The notes: generated from the letters alone by a model not told the origin. 64,000 nt of DNA from an uncultured Lachnospiraceae bacterium (GCA_945868435.1 CAMBLG010000001.1:1-64000), one strand, 5' to 3'. Counted from the stretch's first letter, positions 34,611 to 44,946 are shown. Numbers and translations: made by a program.

Positions 34611-35402
34611 TCATGCGAAAGGATACATGGCGTGCTGCTTCATATATTGAACGGATTCCATCAGGTCTTCAAAGGTTCGAACCTCGATGAGCACGGAAGG
34701 ACGTTCGGCAGGTGTAAGGCCTGAAATGTAATCGTTGTACACGTCCCAGGGGAGCGCACCGCTGCCCACCGGATGATGGGTGTCTTCAACTCCGTCATTA
34801 TCATTAATATGCAGGTGACGAATGTATGGCTTTAAGACACTGCACCAGTCGCTTATGGAGGTGCAGGAGATGAATGCGTGAGGGAAGTCGAGACACACGG
34901 CAAAGCGTGGTTCATCCTTCATGCGATCACTGAGCTGTAAGAGAAGCTCCGGTTCTTCGTCAAACATATTTTCCATGTAGACCGTTAAGGTCGGATATTC
35001 TGCCAGCAGGTTTCTCCAATAGCGTTCATTCTTGGAGACCCATTCTTCCCGATAACTTTTCAGACGGAAGTTGGGAATATGATTGGTGTGAAAGATAACC
35101 GCTTTGACGCCCAGCGCTGTGGCAATATCCATGCTCTGGTGGATGCGAAAGTCCGTTGCCTCGTAGATACGCGCATCGGAGGAATGGACGCACATGTCAA
35201 GAAAGACCCCGTGGAGAGTGTCTTCGCTGCGATCACGATCCAAAGCCTTGTAGGTGTCGATCAGATTTTGAACCAACTGGGGCTGATCCAAAACAGCCGG
35301 AATAAAAAAGTCATTGTATTCGAAACCGGCGTCATACTCTTTGGAAAAGTCTTCAAATTTATCAAGCTGCTCAAGCTTTGGAATGCAATATATTTGTTTC
35401 AT
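34611..35402 (-). CDS. Sugar-phosphate isomerase/epimerase-like TIM-barrel protein
   Basis: A 263-residue protein of the AP endonuclease 2/xylose isomerase-like TIM-barrel superfamily. Metal-site signs are VIFHTNHIPN, YMENMFDEEPE, VCLDFPHAFI and HLHINDNDG, followed by GSGALPW and VLIEVRTFED. The substrate is not evident. The start ATG is one base after the cyclase stop codon (TGAgATG), with GGGAGG upstream, so translation is coupled to the cyclase. Convergent with the RACo-like gene, 12 bp apart. Confidence 0.85.
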   Translation of the reverse strand: MKQIYCIPKLEQLDKFEDFSKEYDAGFEYNDFFIPAVLDQPQLVQNLIDTYKALDRDRSEDTLHGVFLDMCVHSSDARIYEATDFRIHQSMDIATALGVKAVIFHTNHIPNFRLKSYREEWVSKNERYWRNLLAEYPTLTVYMENMFDEEPELLLQLSDRMKDEPRFAVCLDFPHAFISCTSISDWCSVLKPYIRHLHINDNDGVEDTHHPVGSGALPWDVYNDYISGLTPAERPSVLIEVRTFEDLMESVQYMKQHAMYPFA

Positions 35403-35403
35403 C

Positions 35404-37533
35404 TCAGTGACCCTCCCTGCTTTGCTTTCGATCTTTGAGGAGTTCTTCAATACGTTCCCGGTTCTCGACCAGAATTTCTTCTACTTTCTCCCGATTTTCA
35501 ACCAATAGACCTTCCACCCATTCTTTGTTTTCGTCCAGAAGCTCTTCTACGCGCTCTCTGCTTTCATTGAGGGCGGCAGCGTTGGGCAGAAGGAGCTCTT
35601 TGCGTTCTTTCAAAGCGTGCTTTGGTTTCGCAATTGAGTTGATTTCATAGGTTTTTACTTCGCAGGTTTTTCCCTTCAGACGGAGATCTCCTACAAAAGA
35701 AGTCTGTGAATGGACCGCGATGGCATCCCGCATAGATTCGCTGATGAGAATCTGTCCGGGTCCGGCCTTGGACTCCAGGCGGGAGGCTGTGTTGACGGCG
35801 TCACCGATGGCTGTGTAATCCATATGGCTGCGGCATCCGATGTTGCCGACAATCGCCTCTCCGGCATTGATTCCGATTCCGATATTTAATGAAAGGTTAT
35901 ATTTCTCTTCATACGAGGTCTTGATCGTATTAAATTCCCTCATAATATCATCCGCCGCACAAGCGGCATAGAAGCAGTAGTCAGGAAGAGGCTTAGGCGC
36001 ATTAAAGATTGCCATGGCAGCATCTCCAATGAATTTGTCCAGCGTGCCGCCCCAACGGGAGATGGCACCGGCAACAACGGTAAAGTATGCGTTTAATATT
36101 TCCACAACCTGCTCAGGGTCCAGCCTCTCGGAGATGGTAGTAAAACCACGGACATCGACAAAAAGGACTGCAATTTCTCTGCGCTGGCTGAGTTTGGCCA
36201 GTGTCAGCGGATCGGCCTCTGTCACTTCATCGACGACGGAGGAGTCCACATAAAGCTTGAAGGTTTTTTCCATCTTTATGCGCTCCAACGTAGAGAACAG
36301 AAGATGCTGCAGCAGCATGAGTATCATGCTGAGCACAGCGTATACCAGAGGAATCAAAAGAAGAATGCGATGTCCCCTGGAGTTGGCGACTGTTGCACAT
36401 AAAAAGAACGATGCCGCATAGGCTACAAAGGACACAAACATAAACCAGATTTTGCGGTTGGCAAAACAAAGATAAAAGGCCCCAATCAGGATGCCGAACA
36501 GGATTGCCTGAAGCAGTGGGTGGGTGTTCTCAACCGTGCGCTGATTCAACAGGGATTGCAGCATGGATGCCTGCAAAAGAATATCCTGCGTGTCTCTGCG
36601 CATGGTCAGATTCGTAATGAGATTCTCTTGTGAGGGATCCTGATATTCGCCAATCAAGATCATGTGGTCAGACAAAAGATTTTTATCGTAATTCCCGGAG
36701 AGCAGATCACAGACCGAGATTGTCTGATAACTTTTGGTATTCCAGATGGTGTTAAATGCGAAAAGCTCCTGGGAATCCAGTTCCGGAAGTCTGTATGGTA
36801 AGCCAAGCACGCTCTGGTGCTGTTTATACATGGCCACAGCAAAGCTGTCATATTGGAGATTGCCATAGCGAAGAAAAAGTGCTGCCTGACGAATGAAACC
36901 ATCCGGAGACTGCTGGGTTGCATTGGAGACTCCCAAAGTGACAACCTCTGCCAGGTCATCAAAAGGAAGGGTTAGTTCCGTTACCTGATGCTCACTCCAG
37001 CTCATAGAATCGTCAGCCGCATCCGGTCGGAATAAATTGTCAGAGACATCTCTATCCATTGTTGGAGTCGGCTCTTGTGGGGAGTTTGTGTCTGAGGGTG
37101 TGCCGTCAGGCGACAAAGCCGGTTGGGGATCTTTCGTGTCAAACCCCGCACGTGCCAATGCCACAACATTCTGAGCCTTTTGGCATGCATCTACTAAAGC
37201 GGAATCTCCCTCTGTGTCTGTTCCGGGCTGGGATAAATCCGTGTCCAGACCGATTACAGTGGCACCGTCTTCGGAGACAGTATCTACCACTTCGGCCAGA
37301 ATACTTCTTGACCAGGTGCTGTACTCTCCATAGATTTCTTCGCTGGTCTCGTCAATTGTAATGAGTGTGATGCTGGAATCTGCCTGTTCAAAGGGATTGT
37401 ATTGGTAGAGAATATTGGTGACGGCTTCGTCCGCAACGAGAAGAACCTGGGAGTAGGACAGCGTTGCTGCACTGACTCCCAGACATATGGATACAATTAT
37501 GGTGATTGCCATCATTAGACGGTTATGTCGCAT
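35404..37533 (-). CDS. CHASE2-domain class III adenylate cyclase
   Basis: A 709-residue membrane cyclase. An N-terminal transmembrane helix is followed by an extracellular CHASE2 domain (about 45-315), three membrane helices (about 335-420) and a class III catalytic domain (about 450-625). Metal-binding residues Asp460 (FVDVRGFT) and Asp504 (FIGDAAMA) are present, with the substrate-selecting Lys500 (LDKFIGD) and the DYTAIGDAVNTASRLE strand with the transition-state Asn and Arg. This set fits cAMP production. The last ~65 residues are 11-residue coiled-coil repeats (ENREKVEEILVENRERIEELL-like). AGGAGGT precedes the ATG. It is flanked by a cNBD gene and an isomerase-like gene. Confidence 0.93.
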   Translation of the reverse strand: MRHNRLMMAITIIVSICLGVSAATLSYSQVLLVADEAVTNILYQYNPFEQADSSITLITIDETSEEIYGEYSTWSRSILAEVVDTVSEDGATVIGLDTDLSQPGTDTEGDSALVDACQKAQNVVALARAGFDTKDPQPALSPDGTPSDTNSPQEPTPTMDRDVSDNLFRPDAADDSMSWSEHQVTELTLPFDDLAEVVTLGVSNATQQSPDGFIRQAALFLRYGNLQYDSFAVAMYKQHQSVLGLPYRLPELDSQELFAFNTIWNTKSYQTISVCDLLSGNYDKNLLSDHMILIGEYQDPSQENLITNLTMRRDTQDILLQASMLQSLLNQRTVENTHPLLQAILFGILIGAFYLCFANRKIWFMFVSFVAYAASFFLCATVANSRGHRILLLIPLVYAVLSMILMLLQHLLFSTLERIKMEKTFKLYVDSSVVDEVTEADPLTLAKLSQRREIAVLFVDVRGFTTISERLDPEQVVEILNAYFTVVAGAISRWGGTLDKFIGDAAMAIFNAPKPLPDYCFYAACAADDIMREFNTIKTSYEEKYNLSLNIGIGINAGEAIVGNIGCRSHMDYTAIGDAVNTASRLESKAGPGQILISESMRDAIAVHSQTSFVGDLRLKGKTCEVKTYEINSIAKPKHALKERKELLLPNAAALNESRERVEELLDENKEWVEGLLVENREKVEEILVENRERIEELLKDRKQSREGH

Positions 37534-37562
37534 AGTACAATACCTCCTGTGGCGCTGTAGGA

Positions 37563-38123
37563 TTAAAGGTCAATTCGCTGCAGATATTCGTGATTCAGCT
37601 TCTCCAGTGAGGAGCTTAAATATTTGAGCAGTGTCCATACATAGTCCGGATCCTTTTTTGCAATGGCATCAAAAGAGCGGACATCCATTTTCTGTATGGT
37701 AGCGTAGATTGGATTTTTGCGGTATTTAAAGACGAAACGCTTGTCTTTTTCCTCAATCCGGTCCAGCATTCCGTTCAGCCGGTTGTTCAGGCTTAACAGG
37801 AGCCGGTAAGTAATGGAGGTAGCGTTTAAAAGCAACATGGAAAAATCTGTTTGCGATACCTCCAGCACGATGACATCGGCGGTGCTGGCAATGACTGTGG
37901 CAGAGCGAGGTTTTCCTTCCAGCAGAGACATTTCTCCGAAAAAACTTCCCTCTTGAAGGGTGTCTACTACCTGCGAGTTGTCGGAAAATGAGTTGATGAT
38001 CACATTCACTTTTCCGCGCAGCAGGACAAACATGGACTGACCGGATTCTCCTTCGCGGCAGATGGCCTGTCCCTCATGGAATGTGACGGTTGTGCCGCAG
38101 CCTTTTAATAGATCGATATCCAT
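37563..38123 (-). CDS. Stand-alone cyclic-nucleotide-binding domain protein
   Basis: A 186-residue protein whose first ~120 residues are a CRP-type cyclic-nucleotide-binding domain. The phosphate-binding cassette FFGEMSLLEGKPRSATV is at residues 61-77, with the Glu and Arg needed to bind a cyclic nucleotide. The C-terminal ~65 residues are helical (LNNRLNGMLDRIEEKDKRFVFKYR) and have no helix-turn-helix, so this is not a transcription factor of the CRP type. It lies 29 bp upstream of the cyclase gene and 18 bp downstream of the activase gene. The likely job is to read the cyclic nucleotide made by the adjacent cyclase and act through protein contact. Confidence 0.9.
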   Translation of the reverse strand: MDIDLLKGCGTTVTFHEGQAICREGESGQSMFVLLRGKVNVIINSFSDNSQVVDTLQEGSFFGEMSLLEGKPRSATVIASTADVIVLEVSQTDFSMLLLNATSITYRLLLSLNNRLNGMLDRIEEKDKRFVFKYRKNPIYATIQKMDVRSFDAIAKKDPDYVWTLLKYLSSSLEKLNHEYLQRIDL

Positions 38124-38141
38124 AACAAAACTCCTTCCGGT

Positions 38142-41100
38142 TTATTTCTTAAGATTCTTCTGTGCAGTGGAGAGCATCAGCTTGATTCGGTTCAGCTGAT
38201 TTACCTCGGATGCACCCGGATCGTAGTCGATTGCCACGATGTTGGCACCGGGGTACTCATGCCGGATCTCTTTGATCACACCCTTGCCCACAATATGATT
38301 TGGCAGGCATGCAAACGGCTGTGCACAGACGATATTGCCGGCACCCTGATGGATCAGCTCCAGCATTTCACCCGTCAAAAACCATCCCTCACCTGTTTGG
38401 TTTCCACAGGAGACAATGTGCTCAGCCTCCTTGGCAAGATCCCATATGTAGGCGGTCGGTTCGAAATGTTTGCTCTTTACCAGCTCGTCCCTTGCCGCTT
38501 TTCTCAACCACTCAAAAAACTTGATCAAAAGATTATTCATGCGTCTTGATTTCTCAGTGGCACCCAGATGGTCTGCCTTGAAATTCTGATTGTAGCAGCA
38601 GTACAGCAAGAAGTCTGTCAGATCGGGAACAACAGCCTCTGCGCCTTCGGATTCCAGCAGATCTACGATATAGTTGTTGGCAGCCGGCAGAAATTTTACA
38701 AGAATCTCACCGACTACGCCGACACGCGGCTTTTGCTCATCGGTAATCGGCAGGTTGTCAAAGTCACGAATGATCTCACGGCACATTTTCTTGTATTTGC
38801 GGTGTGAGAGCATCTTATTACTGCCCAAAAATTCAATGACACGTTTCTTCCACTTCTCATGTAATGCGTTGGCAGAGCCCGGCACAGCCTCATAAGGACG
38901 CATCCGGTATAAGCAGCGCATAAAGATATCGCCGAACTCAAGCGCGTAGAGTCCGTGCTGGATCAGGCTTGGTGTAAACTTAAAGCCAGGATTCTTCTCC
39001 AGTCCTACCATGTTGATGGAGATCACCGGAATATCCGGATAGCCTGCTTTGATCAGGGCACGGCGGATGAAACCGATGTAGTTTGTTGCACGGCATCCGC
39101 CTCCGGTCTGGGAGATTAGGATTGCGGTCTTGGTCATGTCATACTGACCGGAAAGAACAGCGCTCATAATCTGTCCGATGACAATAAGAGACGGGTAGCA
39201 GGCGTCGTTATTTACAAATTTAAGTCCCACATCCACGCATTCTCTTGCCGGGATATCCGGAATAACAAGATTATATCCGGCAGCCCTAAAAGCCGGCAGC
39301 AGAAGGTCAAAATGAATCGGTGACATCTGCGGGCAGATGATGGTGTAATTTTTTCGCATCTCCTCCGTGAAGATCACGCGCTCGTAATTGGCAGGCTGGA
39401 TGGTTCGCTTTTCCTGCTTTTTCTCCTTTACACGGATCGCTGACAGGAGAGAGCGGATACGGATACGGGCTGCTCCCAGGTTGTTGACCTCGTCGATCTT
39501 AAGGCAGGTATAGATCTTGCCAGACCCGGTCAGAATGTCGTTGACGCAGTCTGTTGTAACGGCATCAAGACCGCAGCCGAAGGAGTTGAGCTGAATCAGA
39601 TCCAGATCATCTCTTGTCTTCACATAGTTGGCCGCGGAGTAAAGGCGGCTGTGGTACATCCACTGATCCATAACGATCAGTGGTCGTTCCAGATTGCCCA
39701 GGTGGGAGATGGAGTCCTCCGTCAGCACGCAGATGCCGTAGGAGTTGATCAACTCCGGGATTCCGTGGTTGATTTCCGGGTCCACATGGTAAGGACGCCC
39801 GGCTAATACGATACCTCTGCGGCCGTTTTCCTCCATGTATGCCAGCACTTCTTCGCCTTTCTTTTGCATTTCCAGACGGGTTATTTCCAGTTCCTTCCAA
39901 CCCTCTGATACGGCGTCACGGACCTCGGACTCCGGGATGCCGAATTCTTCTTTGAAGCAGTCTACAAGCTGCTTTGAGAGAATTTCTTCACTGGTGAATG
40001 CCATAAATGGATTTAAGAACCGCATCTGCCCGCTGGTAATCTCATCCACATTATTCTTAATGTTCTCGGAATAAGAGGTGACGATCGGGCAGTTGTAATG
40101 GTTGTTGGCATCCGGAAACTCGTTGCGCTCATACGGAATAGCCGGATAGAAAATGAAATCCACGTTCTGATGAATCAGCCATGCAATGTGTCCGTGGGCA
40201 AGCTTGGCGGGATAGCACTCCGATTCGCTTGGTATAGAGTCGATACCGAGCTCGTAAAGCTTGCGGGTAGACTGCGGAGACAGCACAACGCGAAAGCCGA
40301 GTTTGGTAAAGAAGGTAGCCCAAAACGGATAATTCTCGTACATATTCAGAACACGGGGGATTCCCACGGTGCCTCTGGTGGCTGCTTCCACAGAAAGCGG
40401 CTCATAGTCGAAAAGACGCTTGTTCTTGTATTCAAAAAGGTTTGGAATATTCTCTTTATTTTTTTCTTTTCCCAGACCTCGCTCACAGCGGTTGCCGGTG
40501 ATATACTGACGATTGTCGGAAAACTTGTTGATCGTAAGCAGACAATGATTCGTACAGCCCTGACAGCGGGCAAGCTTTGTGGTGTAGGACAGCTCATTGA
40601 TTGCATCGATGGTGAGCATGGTTGTCCGGTAACCGGATTCGTGGCGTTCCCGTGCAATGAGGGCAGCACCGAAGGCTCCCATGATTCCGGCAATGTCCGG
40701 GCGGGTGGCATGTACACCGGCGATTTTCTCAAAGCTTCGGAGTACGGCATCGTTGTAGAAGGTTCCACCCTGAACCACGATGTTCTCTCCCAGATCGCTG
40801 GCATCGGACAGCTTGATTACTTTAAATAATGCATTTTTGATAACGGAGTAAGCAAGACCGGAGGAAATGTCGGCTACGGAAGCTCCCTCCTTCTGGGCCT
40901 GCTTAACCTTGGAATTCATAAATACGGTACAGCGGGTTCCGAGGTCAATCGGATTCTTGGCAAAAAGCGCTTCCTTCGCAAAGTCCTGAACAGAGTAATT
41001 GAGAGACTTGGCAAAGGTTTCAATGAAAGAACCGCAGCCGGAGGAGCAGGCCTCGTTCAGCTGTACGCTGTCAACGGTCTGGTTCTTAATCTTAATGCAT

Positions 41101-42386
41101 TTCATATCCTGACCGCCGATGTCTAAGATACAGTCAACCTTTGGGTCAAAGAAGGCGGCAGCATAGTAGTGGGCAACGGTTTCCACTTCACCCTCGTCCA
41201 ACATGAGTGCAGCCTTCAATAACGCTTCCCCGTAACCGGTGGAGCAGGAATGTACGATATGTGCGCCCTCCGGAAGGAGAGAATAGATTTCCTGAATGGA
41301 ACGGATTGCGGTGGCCAACGGACTGCCGTTATTGTTGCTGTAAAAGGAATACAGAAGATCTCCGTCTTCGCTTACCAGAGCAATCTTGGTGGTCGTGGAT
41401 CCGGCATCAATGCCGAGATAACAGTTCCCTTTATAGTCTGCAAGAGACGCGGTCTTAACATGGTTGCTGCCATGGCGCTCTGTAAATTCACGGTATTCCT
41501 CGTCATTTGCAAATAAAGGCTCCATTCTGGCCACCTCAAACTCCATCTTGATACCGTTTGCCAGTTTTTGACGCAGGGTATCCAGTGTTGTGACAGAATC
41601 CTCTTTGAAGTTTAATGCAGAGCCGATGGCCGCAAACAGATGTGAATTTTCCGGGGTGATGGCATGCTCGTCATCCAGGGCCAGTGTGCGGATAAACGCA
41701 GCCTTCAGTTCAGACAAAAAGTGAAGAGGTCCGCCCAAAAATGTCACGTGTCCGCGAATTGGTTTTCCGCAGGCAAGTCCACTGATGGTCTGGTTTACGA
41801 CTGCCTGGAAGATGGAGGCGGACAGATCCTCTCTGGTGGCACCTTCGTTGATCAGGGGCTGGATGTCAGTCTTGGCGAAAACACCACATCTGGCGGCAAT
41901 CGGATAGATTGCTTTGTAGCTTTTGGCGTATTCATTCAGTCCGGAAGCATCCGTCTGGATCAGAGAGGCCATCTGATCGATGAAGGAACCGGTACCGCCG
42001 GCGCAGATGCCGTTCATACGCTGTTCTACGTTGCCACCTTCAAAATAGATGATCTTCGCATCCTCGCCACCCAGCTCGATTGCGACATCTGTCTGGGGAG
42101 CATAGTACTGCAAAGCTGTGGATACCGAAATGACCTCCTGCACAAATGGGACTTCCAGATGCTTGGCCAGAGTAAGTCCGCCGGAACCGGTGATCATTGG
42201 CGAAACAGACAGCTCTCCAAGCTGATTGTATGCCTTCTCAATCAATGAGGAGAGGGTCTCCTGGATGTTGGCAAAATGCCGCTCGTAGTCGGAGAATAAC
42301 AGTTGATTGGAATCGTCTAGGATTGCAATCTTAACTGTGGTGGAACCGATATCAATTCCGAGCTTATGTAACTGTCCGTTATTCAT
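38142..42386 (-). CDS. Giant acyl-CoA dehydratase activase-related protein
   Basis: A 1,414-residue protein of the 2-hydroxyacyl-CoA dehydratase activase-related family. It holds two ASKHA ATPase modules, one at the N-terminus ([16 protein letters not shown]) and one from about residue 320 ([17 protein letters not shown]), each with cysteine-containing segments ([23 protein letters not shown]) used for a bridging [4Fe-4S] cluster. A Cys-rich stretch CQGCTNHC and a DUF2229/HgdB-like C-terminal half follow. Small activases (HgdC) drive ATP-dependent electron transfer to radical dehydratases; the role of the large fused form is unknown. The start is the ATG after GGAGGT. First gene of a minus-strand run. 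Confidence 0.93.
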   Translation of the reverse strand: MNNGQLHKLGIDIGSTTVKIAILDDSNQLLFSDYERHFANIQETLSSLIEKAYNQLGELSVSPMITGSGGLTLAKHLEVPFVQEVISVSTALQYYAPQTDVAIELGGEDAKIIYFEGGNVEQRMNGICAGGTGSFIDQMASLIQTDASGLNEYAKSYKAIYPIAARCGVFAKTDIQPLINEGATREDLSASIFQAVVNQTISGLACGKPIRGHVTFLGGPLHFLSELKAAFIRTLALDDEHAITPENSHLFAAIGSALNFKEDSVTTLDTLRQKLANGIKMEFEVARMEPLFANDEEYREFTERHGSNHVKTASLADYKGNCYLGIDAGSTTTKIALVSEDGDLLYSFYSNNNGSPLATAIRSIQEIYSLLPEGAHIVHSCSTGYGEALLKAALMLDEGEVETVAHYYAAAFFDPKVDCILDIGGQDMKCIKIKNQTVDSVQLNEACSSGCGSFIETFAKSLNYSVQDFAKEALFAKNPIDLGTRCTVFMNSKVKQAQKEGASVADISSGLAYSVIKNALFKVIKLSDASDLGENIVVQGGTFYNDAVLRSFEKIAGVHATRPDIAGIMGAFGAALIARERHESGYRTTMLTIDAINELSYTTKLARCQGCTNHCLLTINKFSDNRQYITGNRCERGLGKEKNKENIPNLFEYKNKRLFDYEPLSVEAATRGTVGIPRVLNMYENYPFWATFFTKLGFRVVLSPQSTRKLYELGIDSIPSESECYPAKLAHGHIAWLIHQNVDFIFYPAIPYERNEFPDANNHYNCPIVTSYSENIKNNVDEITSGQMRFLNPFMAFTSEEILSKQLVDCFKEEFGIPESEVRDAVSEGWKELEITRLEMQKKGEEVLAYMEENGRRGIVLAGRPYHVDPEINHGIPELINSYGICVLTEDSISHLGNLERPLIVMDQWMYHSRLYSAANYVKTRDDLDLIQLNSFGCGLDAVTTDCVNDILTGSGKIYTCLKIDEVNNLGAARIRIRSLLSAIRVKEKKQEKRTIQPANYERVIFTEEMRKNYTIICPQMSPIHFDLLLPAFRAAGYNLVIPDIPARECVDVGLKFVNNDACYPSLIVIGQIMSAVLSGQYDMTKTAILISQTGGGCRATNYIGFIRRALIKAGYPDIPVISINMVGLEKNPGFKFTPSLIQHGLYALEFGDIFMRCLYRMRPYEAVPGSANALHEKWKKRVIEFLGSNKMLSHRKYKKMCREIIRDFDNLPITDEQKPRVGVVGEILVKFLPAANNYIVDLLESEGAEAVVPDLTDFLLYCCYNQNFKADHLGATEKSRRMNNLLIKFFEWLRKAARDELVKSKHFEPTAYIWDLAKEAEHIVSCGNQTGEGWFLTGEMLELIHQGAGNIVCAQPFACLPNHIVGKGVIKEIRHEYPGANIVAIDYDPGASEVNQLNRIKLMLSTAQKNLKK

Positions 42387-42488
42387 TGTAATGACCTCCG
42401 TATGATTAAGCCTGTACATTTCAATATATGCGGCTCAAAAATCTATATGATTGCTTCTATAGATAATATATGACTAGAAGCAAACAAC

Positions 42489-42517
42489 ATTATACGACAC
42501 AATGTGACAAAATACAA
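42489..42517 (-). promoter_or_regulatory. Promoter of the activase-cNBD-cyclase run
   Basis: On the minus strand TTGTAT (42517-42512), a 17-base spacer and TATAAT (42494-42489). ACAATGTG occurs twice within it (42500-42507 approximately and 42514-42521 approximately), a possible regulator site. Confidence 0.72.
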
Positions 42518-42581
42518 TGTGCGATTCTGTAAATTATTTCTAAACAAATGGATAAAAAATTAGAAAGATTGATGTGCCGCG

Positions 42582-42611
42582 TTGACAAGTGCAGATTGGA
42601 AAACGTATAAT
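42582..42611 (+). promoter_or_regulatory. Promoter of the rhomboid-like gene
   Basis: TTGACA (42582-42587), an 18-base spacer and TATAAT (42606-42611), about 40 bp before the ATG. Confidence 0.88.
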
Positions 42612-42649
42612 AATTTTTGGTTGCATTTTTGAGAAAAATGAGGTGAATT

Positions 42650-43525
42650 ATGAACTGGATGAATAAATTGGAGCGTAAGCTCGGAAGGTATGCAATCCCG
42701 AATCTGAGCCGATATTTTGTGGCTGCTATTGTGGTGGGCTTTGTGATCAATCTGGCATCGCCGGCGCTTCTGTCCTATCTGGAATTTGATGCGGCGTCCA
42801 TTCTGCACGGACAGATATGGAGACTGGTTACATGGATTTTTGTCCCGGTCACAAGCATGGATTTCTTCGGACTTTTGTTTTTGTTCTGTGTGCTGATGTG
42901 GGGAAGTTCGCTGGAGTCTTTTCTGGGAACCTTCCGCATGAATGTATTTTTGATACAGGGAATTCTGATCAGCGATATCGGAGGTCTTTTGTTCTATGTG
43001 ATTACATGGGCGACCCTTGGGCAGGGGATGCCGGTTTATCTTTCCATGTATTATATTTTGATGTCCATGCTTCTTGCACTGGCTATCTGTGTTCCGGATG
43101 CGGAGGTGAGAATCTACTTTGTTCTTCCGATTAAGATGAAGTGGATGCTGATCTTCGAGCTTCTGTACCTCGCATATATCGTGTTCAGTTACTTTAAGAT
43201 GGGAATCACACAGTATGGCGGTGGATTTGGTATTGTAGTGGGCTTTATGATGAGTGCACAGATCCTTTTGGCAATCGGAAGCATGTTTTTGTTCTTTTGG
43301 CTTTCAAAGACAAGACTTGGACGAAAACAAAAAAAGCGTCAGAAGGAATTCCGCGCAACGTTTTCCCAGCCCCGGCCGGGCAGCGGTATCAGCCAGCACA
43401 AGTGTGCGATATGCGGAAGGACAGAGCTTACCAATCCGGGAATGACCTTTCGCTATTGCTCCAAGTGCAATGGCAATTATGAGTATTGTGAAGAACATCT
43501 TTTTACACACCGGCATGTACAGTAG
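42650..43525 (+). CDS. Rhomboid-like membrane protein with C-terminal zinc ribbon
   Basis: A 291-residue protein with about six membrane segments laid out like rhomboid-family proteins (IWRLVTWIFVPV early in the fold, then LMWGSSLESFLGTFRMNVFLI). The rhomboid protease motif GxSG and the paired His are not seen, so it is probably a non-proteolytic relative. After a basic linker (RKQKKRQKEF) the last ~40 residues are a zinc-ribbon-like domain with CAICG, YCSKC, YCEEH and HRH. The ribosome site is GAGGTG. It has its own strong promoter and is divergent from the activase operon. Confidence 0.78.
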   Translation: MNWMNKLERKLGRYAIPNLSRYFVAAIVVGFVINLASPALLSYLEFDAASILHGQIWRLVTWIFVPVTSMDFFGLLFLFCVLMWGSSLESFLGTFRMNVFLIQGILISDIGGLLFYVITWATLGQGMPVYLSMYYILMSMLLALAICVPDAEVRIYFVLPIKMKWMLIFELLYLAYIVFSYFKMGITQYGGGFGIVVGFMMSAQILLAIGSMFLFFWLSKTRLGRKQKKRQKEFRATFSQPRPGSGISQHKCAICGRTELTNPGMTFRYCSKCNGNYEYCEEHLFTHRHVQ

Positions 43526-43531
43526 ATGTGT

Positions 43532-43550
43532 TTATTAGATAATCTAATAA
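43532..43550. promoter_or_regulatory. 19-bp palindrome upstream of the BMP transporter
   Basis: TTATTAGAT (43532-43540), one A, ATCTAATAA (43542-43550): perfect 9-bp arms. It lies about 20 bp before the -35 box of the promoter for the BMP operon and could be an operator. It is too AT-rich to act as a terminator on its own, although AAAA follows. Confidence 0.55.
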
Positions 43551-43570
43551 AAGCTATAAGCAAGAAAAGG

Positions 43571-43599
43571 TTGACGGCAAATTTGCGGTGTGATACTTT
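43571..43599 (+). promoter_or_regulatory. Promoter of the BMP nucleoside transporter
   Basis: TTGACG (43571-43576), a 17-base spacer beginning with the palindrome GCAAATTTGC, and TACTTT (43594-43599). Confidence 0.7.
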
Positions 43600-43641
43600 T
43601 GTGGAGTAGTGATTTTTACATTTCAATAGGAGGAAATAATT

Positions 43642-44946
43642 ATGAAGAAGATCGTAAGTGCTTTTTTTGCAGCTATGCTTGCGGTATCAATGCTTGTCGG
43701 CTGTGGATCCGGTAATGCCGGAGCCGGTGCGGGAACAGAGAGCGGAAATACTGCAGAAGCAACGGATTTGAAGATTGGTGTGATTCTGGTCGGTGATGAG
43801 ACTGAGACTTATACAAAGGCTCACATTGACGGAATTAACGAGGCGGCAGATTCTCTTGGCATTCCGAGAGATAATATCCAGTGGAAGGAGCGCGTGGAGG
43901 AGTCTGAGGACTGTTATGATGCAGCAAAGGCTCTGATCGCAGACGGATGTACGCTGGTGATCTCAAACAGCTACGGACATCAGGATTTCATGGCTGAGGC
44001 AGCTGAGGAGTTCTCAGATGTAAATTTTGTGGCAATGACAGGTGACTATGCGGCAATTTCCGGATTGGACAACTTCTACAATGCATTTACCAATGTATAT
44101 GAGTCCCGCTATGTATCCGGTGTGGTTGCAGGTATGAAGGTGGCAGAACTTGACGCGGCAGGAGAGATCCCGGCAGAGGGCTATGATGAGAACGGCAATG
44201 TGAAGATCGGTTATGTCGGTGCATATCCTTATGCAGAGGTTGTATCCGGATATACTGCATTTTATCTTGGAATCCAGTCTGTATTCCCGAATGTTGTAAT
44301 GGATGTACAGTATACGAATTCCTGGTTTGACATCGAGGGCGAGGCAGCAGCAGCTGACGTGCTGATCAAGCGCGGATGCGTAGTTATCGGACAGCACGCA
44401 GATTCTACCGGTGCTCCGGATACGGTTGAGAAGGCTTGGCAGAATGGACAGGTCGTATATTCCGTAGGATACAATATGAGCATGCTTGATGTGGCTCCGG
44501 ATGCGGCACTCACCAGTGCGACAAACAACTGGGTTGCATATTACAAGGAGCTGTTTGCAGCAGTATTGAACGGAACTGAGATTCCACAGGATTGGGCTAG
44601 GGGTTATGCAGATGACGCGGTTTCCATCACAGAGCTCGGACCAAACGTAGCGGAAGGAACTGCTGAGAAGGTTGCAGAGGTTGAGTCTGCAATTAAGGAT
44701 GGTTCCCTTCATGTGTTTGATACTTCCAAATTCACAGTTGGCGGTGCGGCTGTTACCGACGAGACTGCCATGGTTGATCTTTCTTACATGGATTACTCTA
44801 CGATGACGGCTGTATATGAAGGTGACACGGTATCTGCTCTCAAGACTGATGAGAACGGAGTGACCTATTTCGATGAGTCTGTACTTCGTGCAGCACCATA
44901 TTTCCAGTTGAGAATCGACGGAATTACAGAACTGAACGCAAACTAA
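43642..44946 (+). CDS. BMP family substrate-binding lipoprotein (nucleoside uptake)
   Basis: A 434-residue lipoprotein: MKKIVSAFFAAMLAVSMLVG followed by Cys21 is a clear type II signal. The mature part is a BMP/PnrA-type periplasmic-binding fold (LKIGVILVGDETETYTKAHIDGINEAA, VISNSYGHQDFMAEAAEEF, GVVAGMKVAEL, VIGQHADSTGAPDTVEKA). Family members bind purine nucleosides or related ligands on the cell surface. It is the first gene of a four-gene importer and is separated from the ATPase by a GC-rich hairpin that may let it be made in excess. AGGAGG is the ribosome site. Confidence 0.93.
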   Translation: MKKIVSAFFAAMLAVSMLVGCGSGNAGAGAGTESGNTAEATDLKIGVILVGDETETYTKAHIDGINEAADSLGIPRDNIQWKERVEESEDCYDAAKALIADGCTLVISNSYGHQDFMAEAAEEFSDVNFVAMTGDYAAISGLDNFYNAFTNVYESRYVSGVVAGMKVAELDAAGEIPAEGYDENGNVKIGYVGAYPYAEVVSGYTAFYLGIQSVFPNVVMDVQYTNSWFDIEGEAAAADVLIKRGCVVIGQHADSTGAPDTVEKAWQNGQVVYSVGYNMSMLDVAPDAALTSATNNWVAYYKELFAAVLNGTEIPQDWARGYADDAVSITELGPNVAEGTAEKVAEVESAIKDGSLHVFDTSKFTVGGAAVTDETAMVDLSYMDYSTMTAVYEGDTVSALKTDENGVTYFDESVLRAAPYFQLRIDGITELNAN

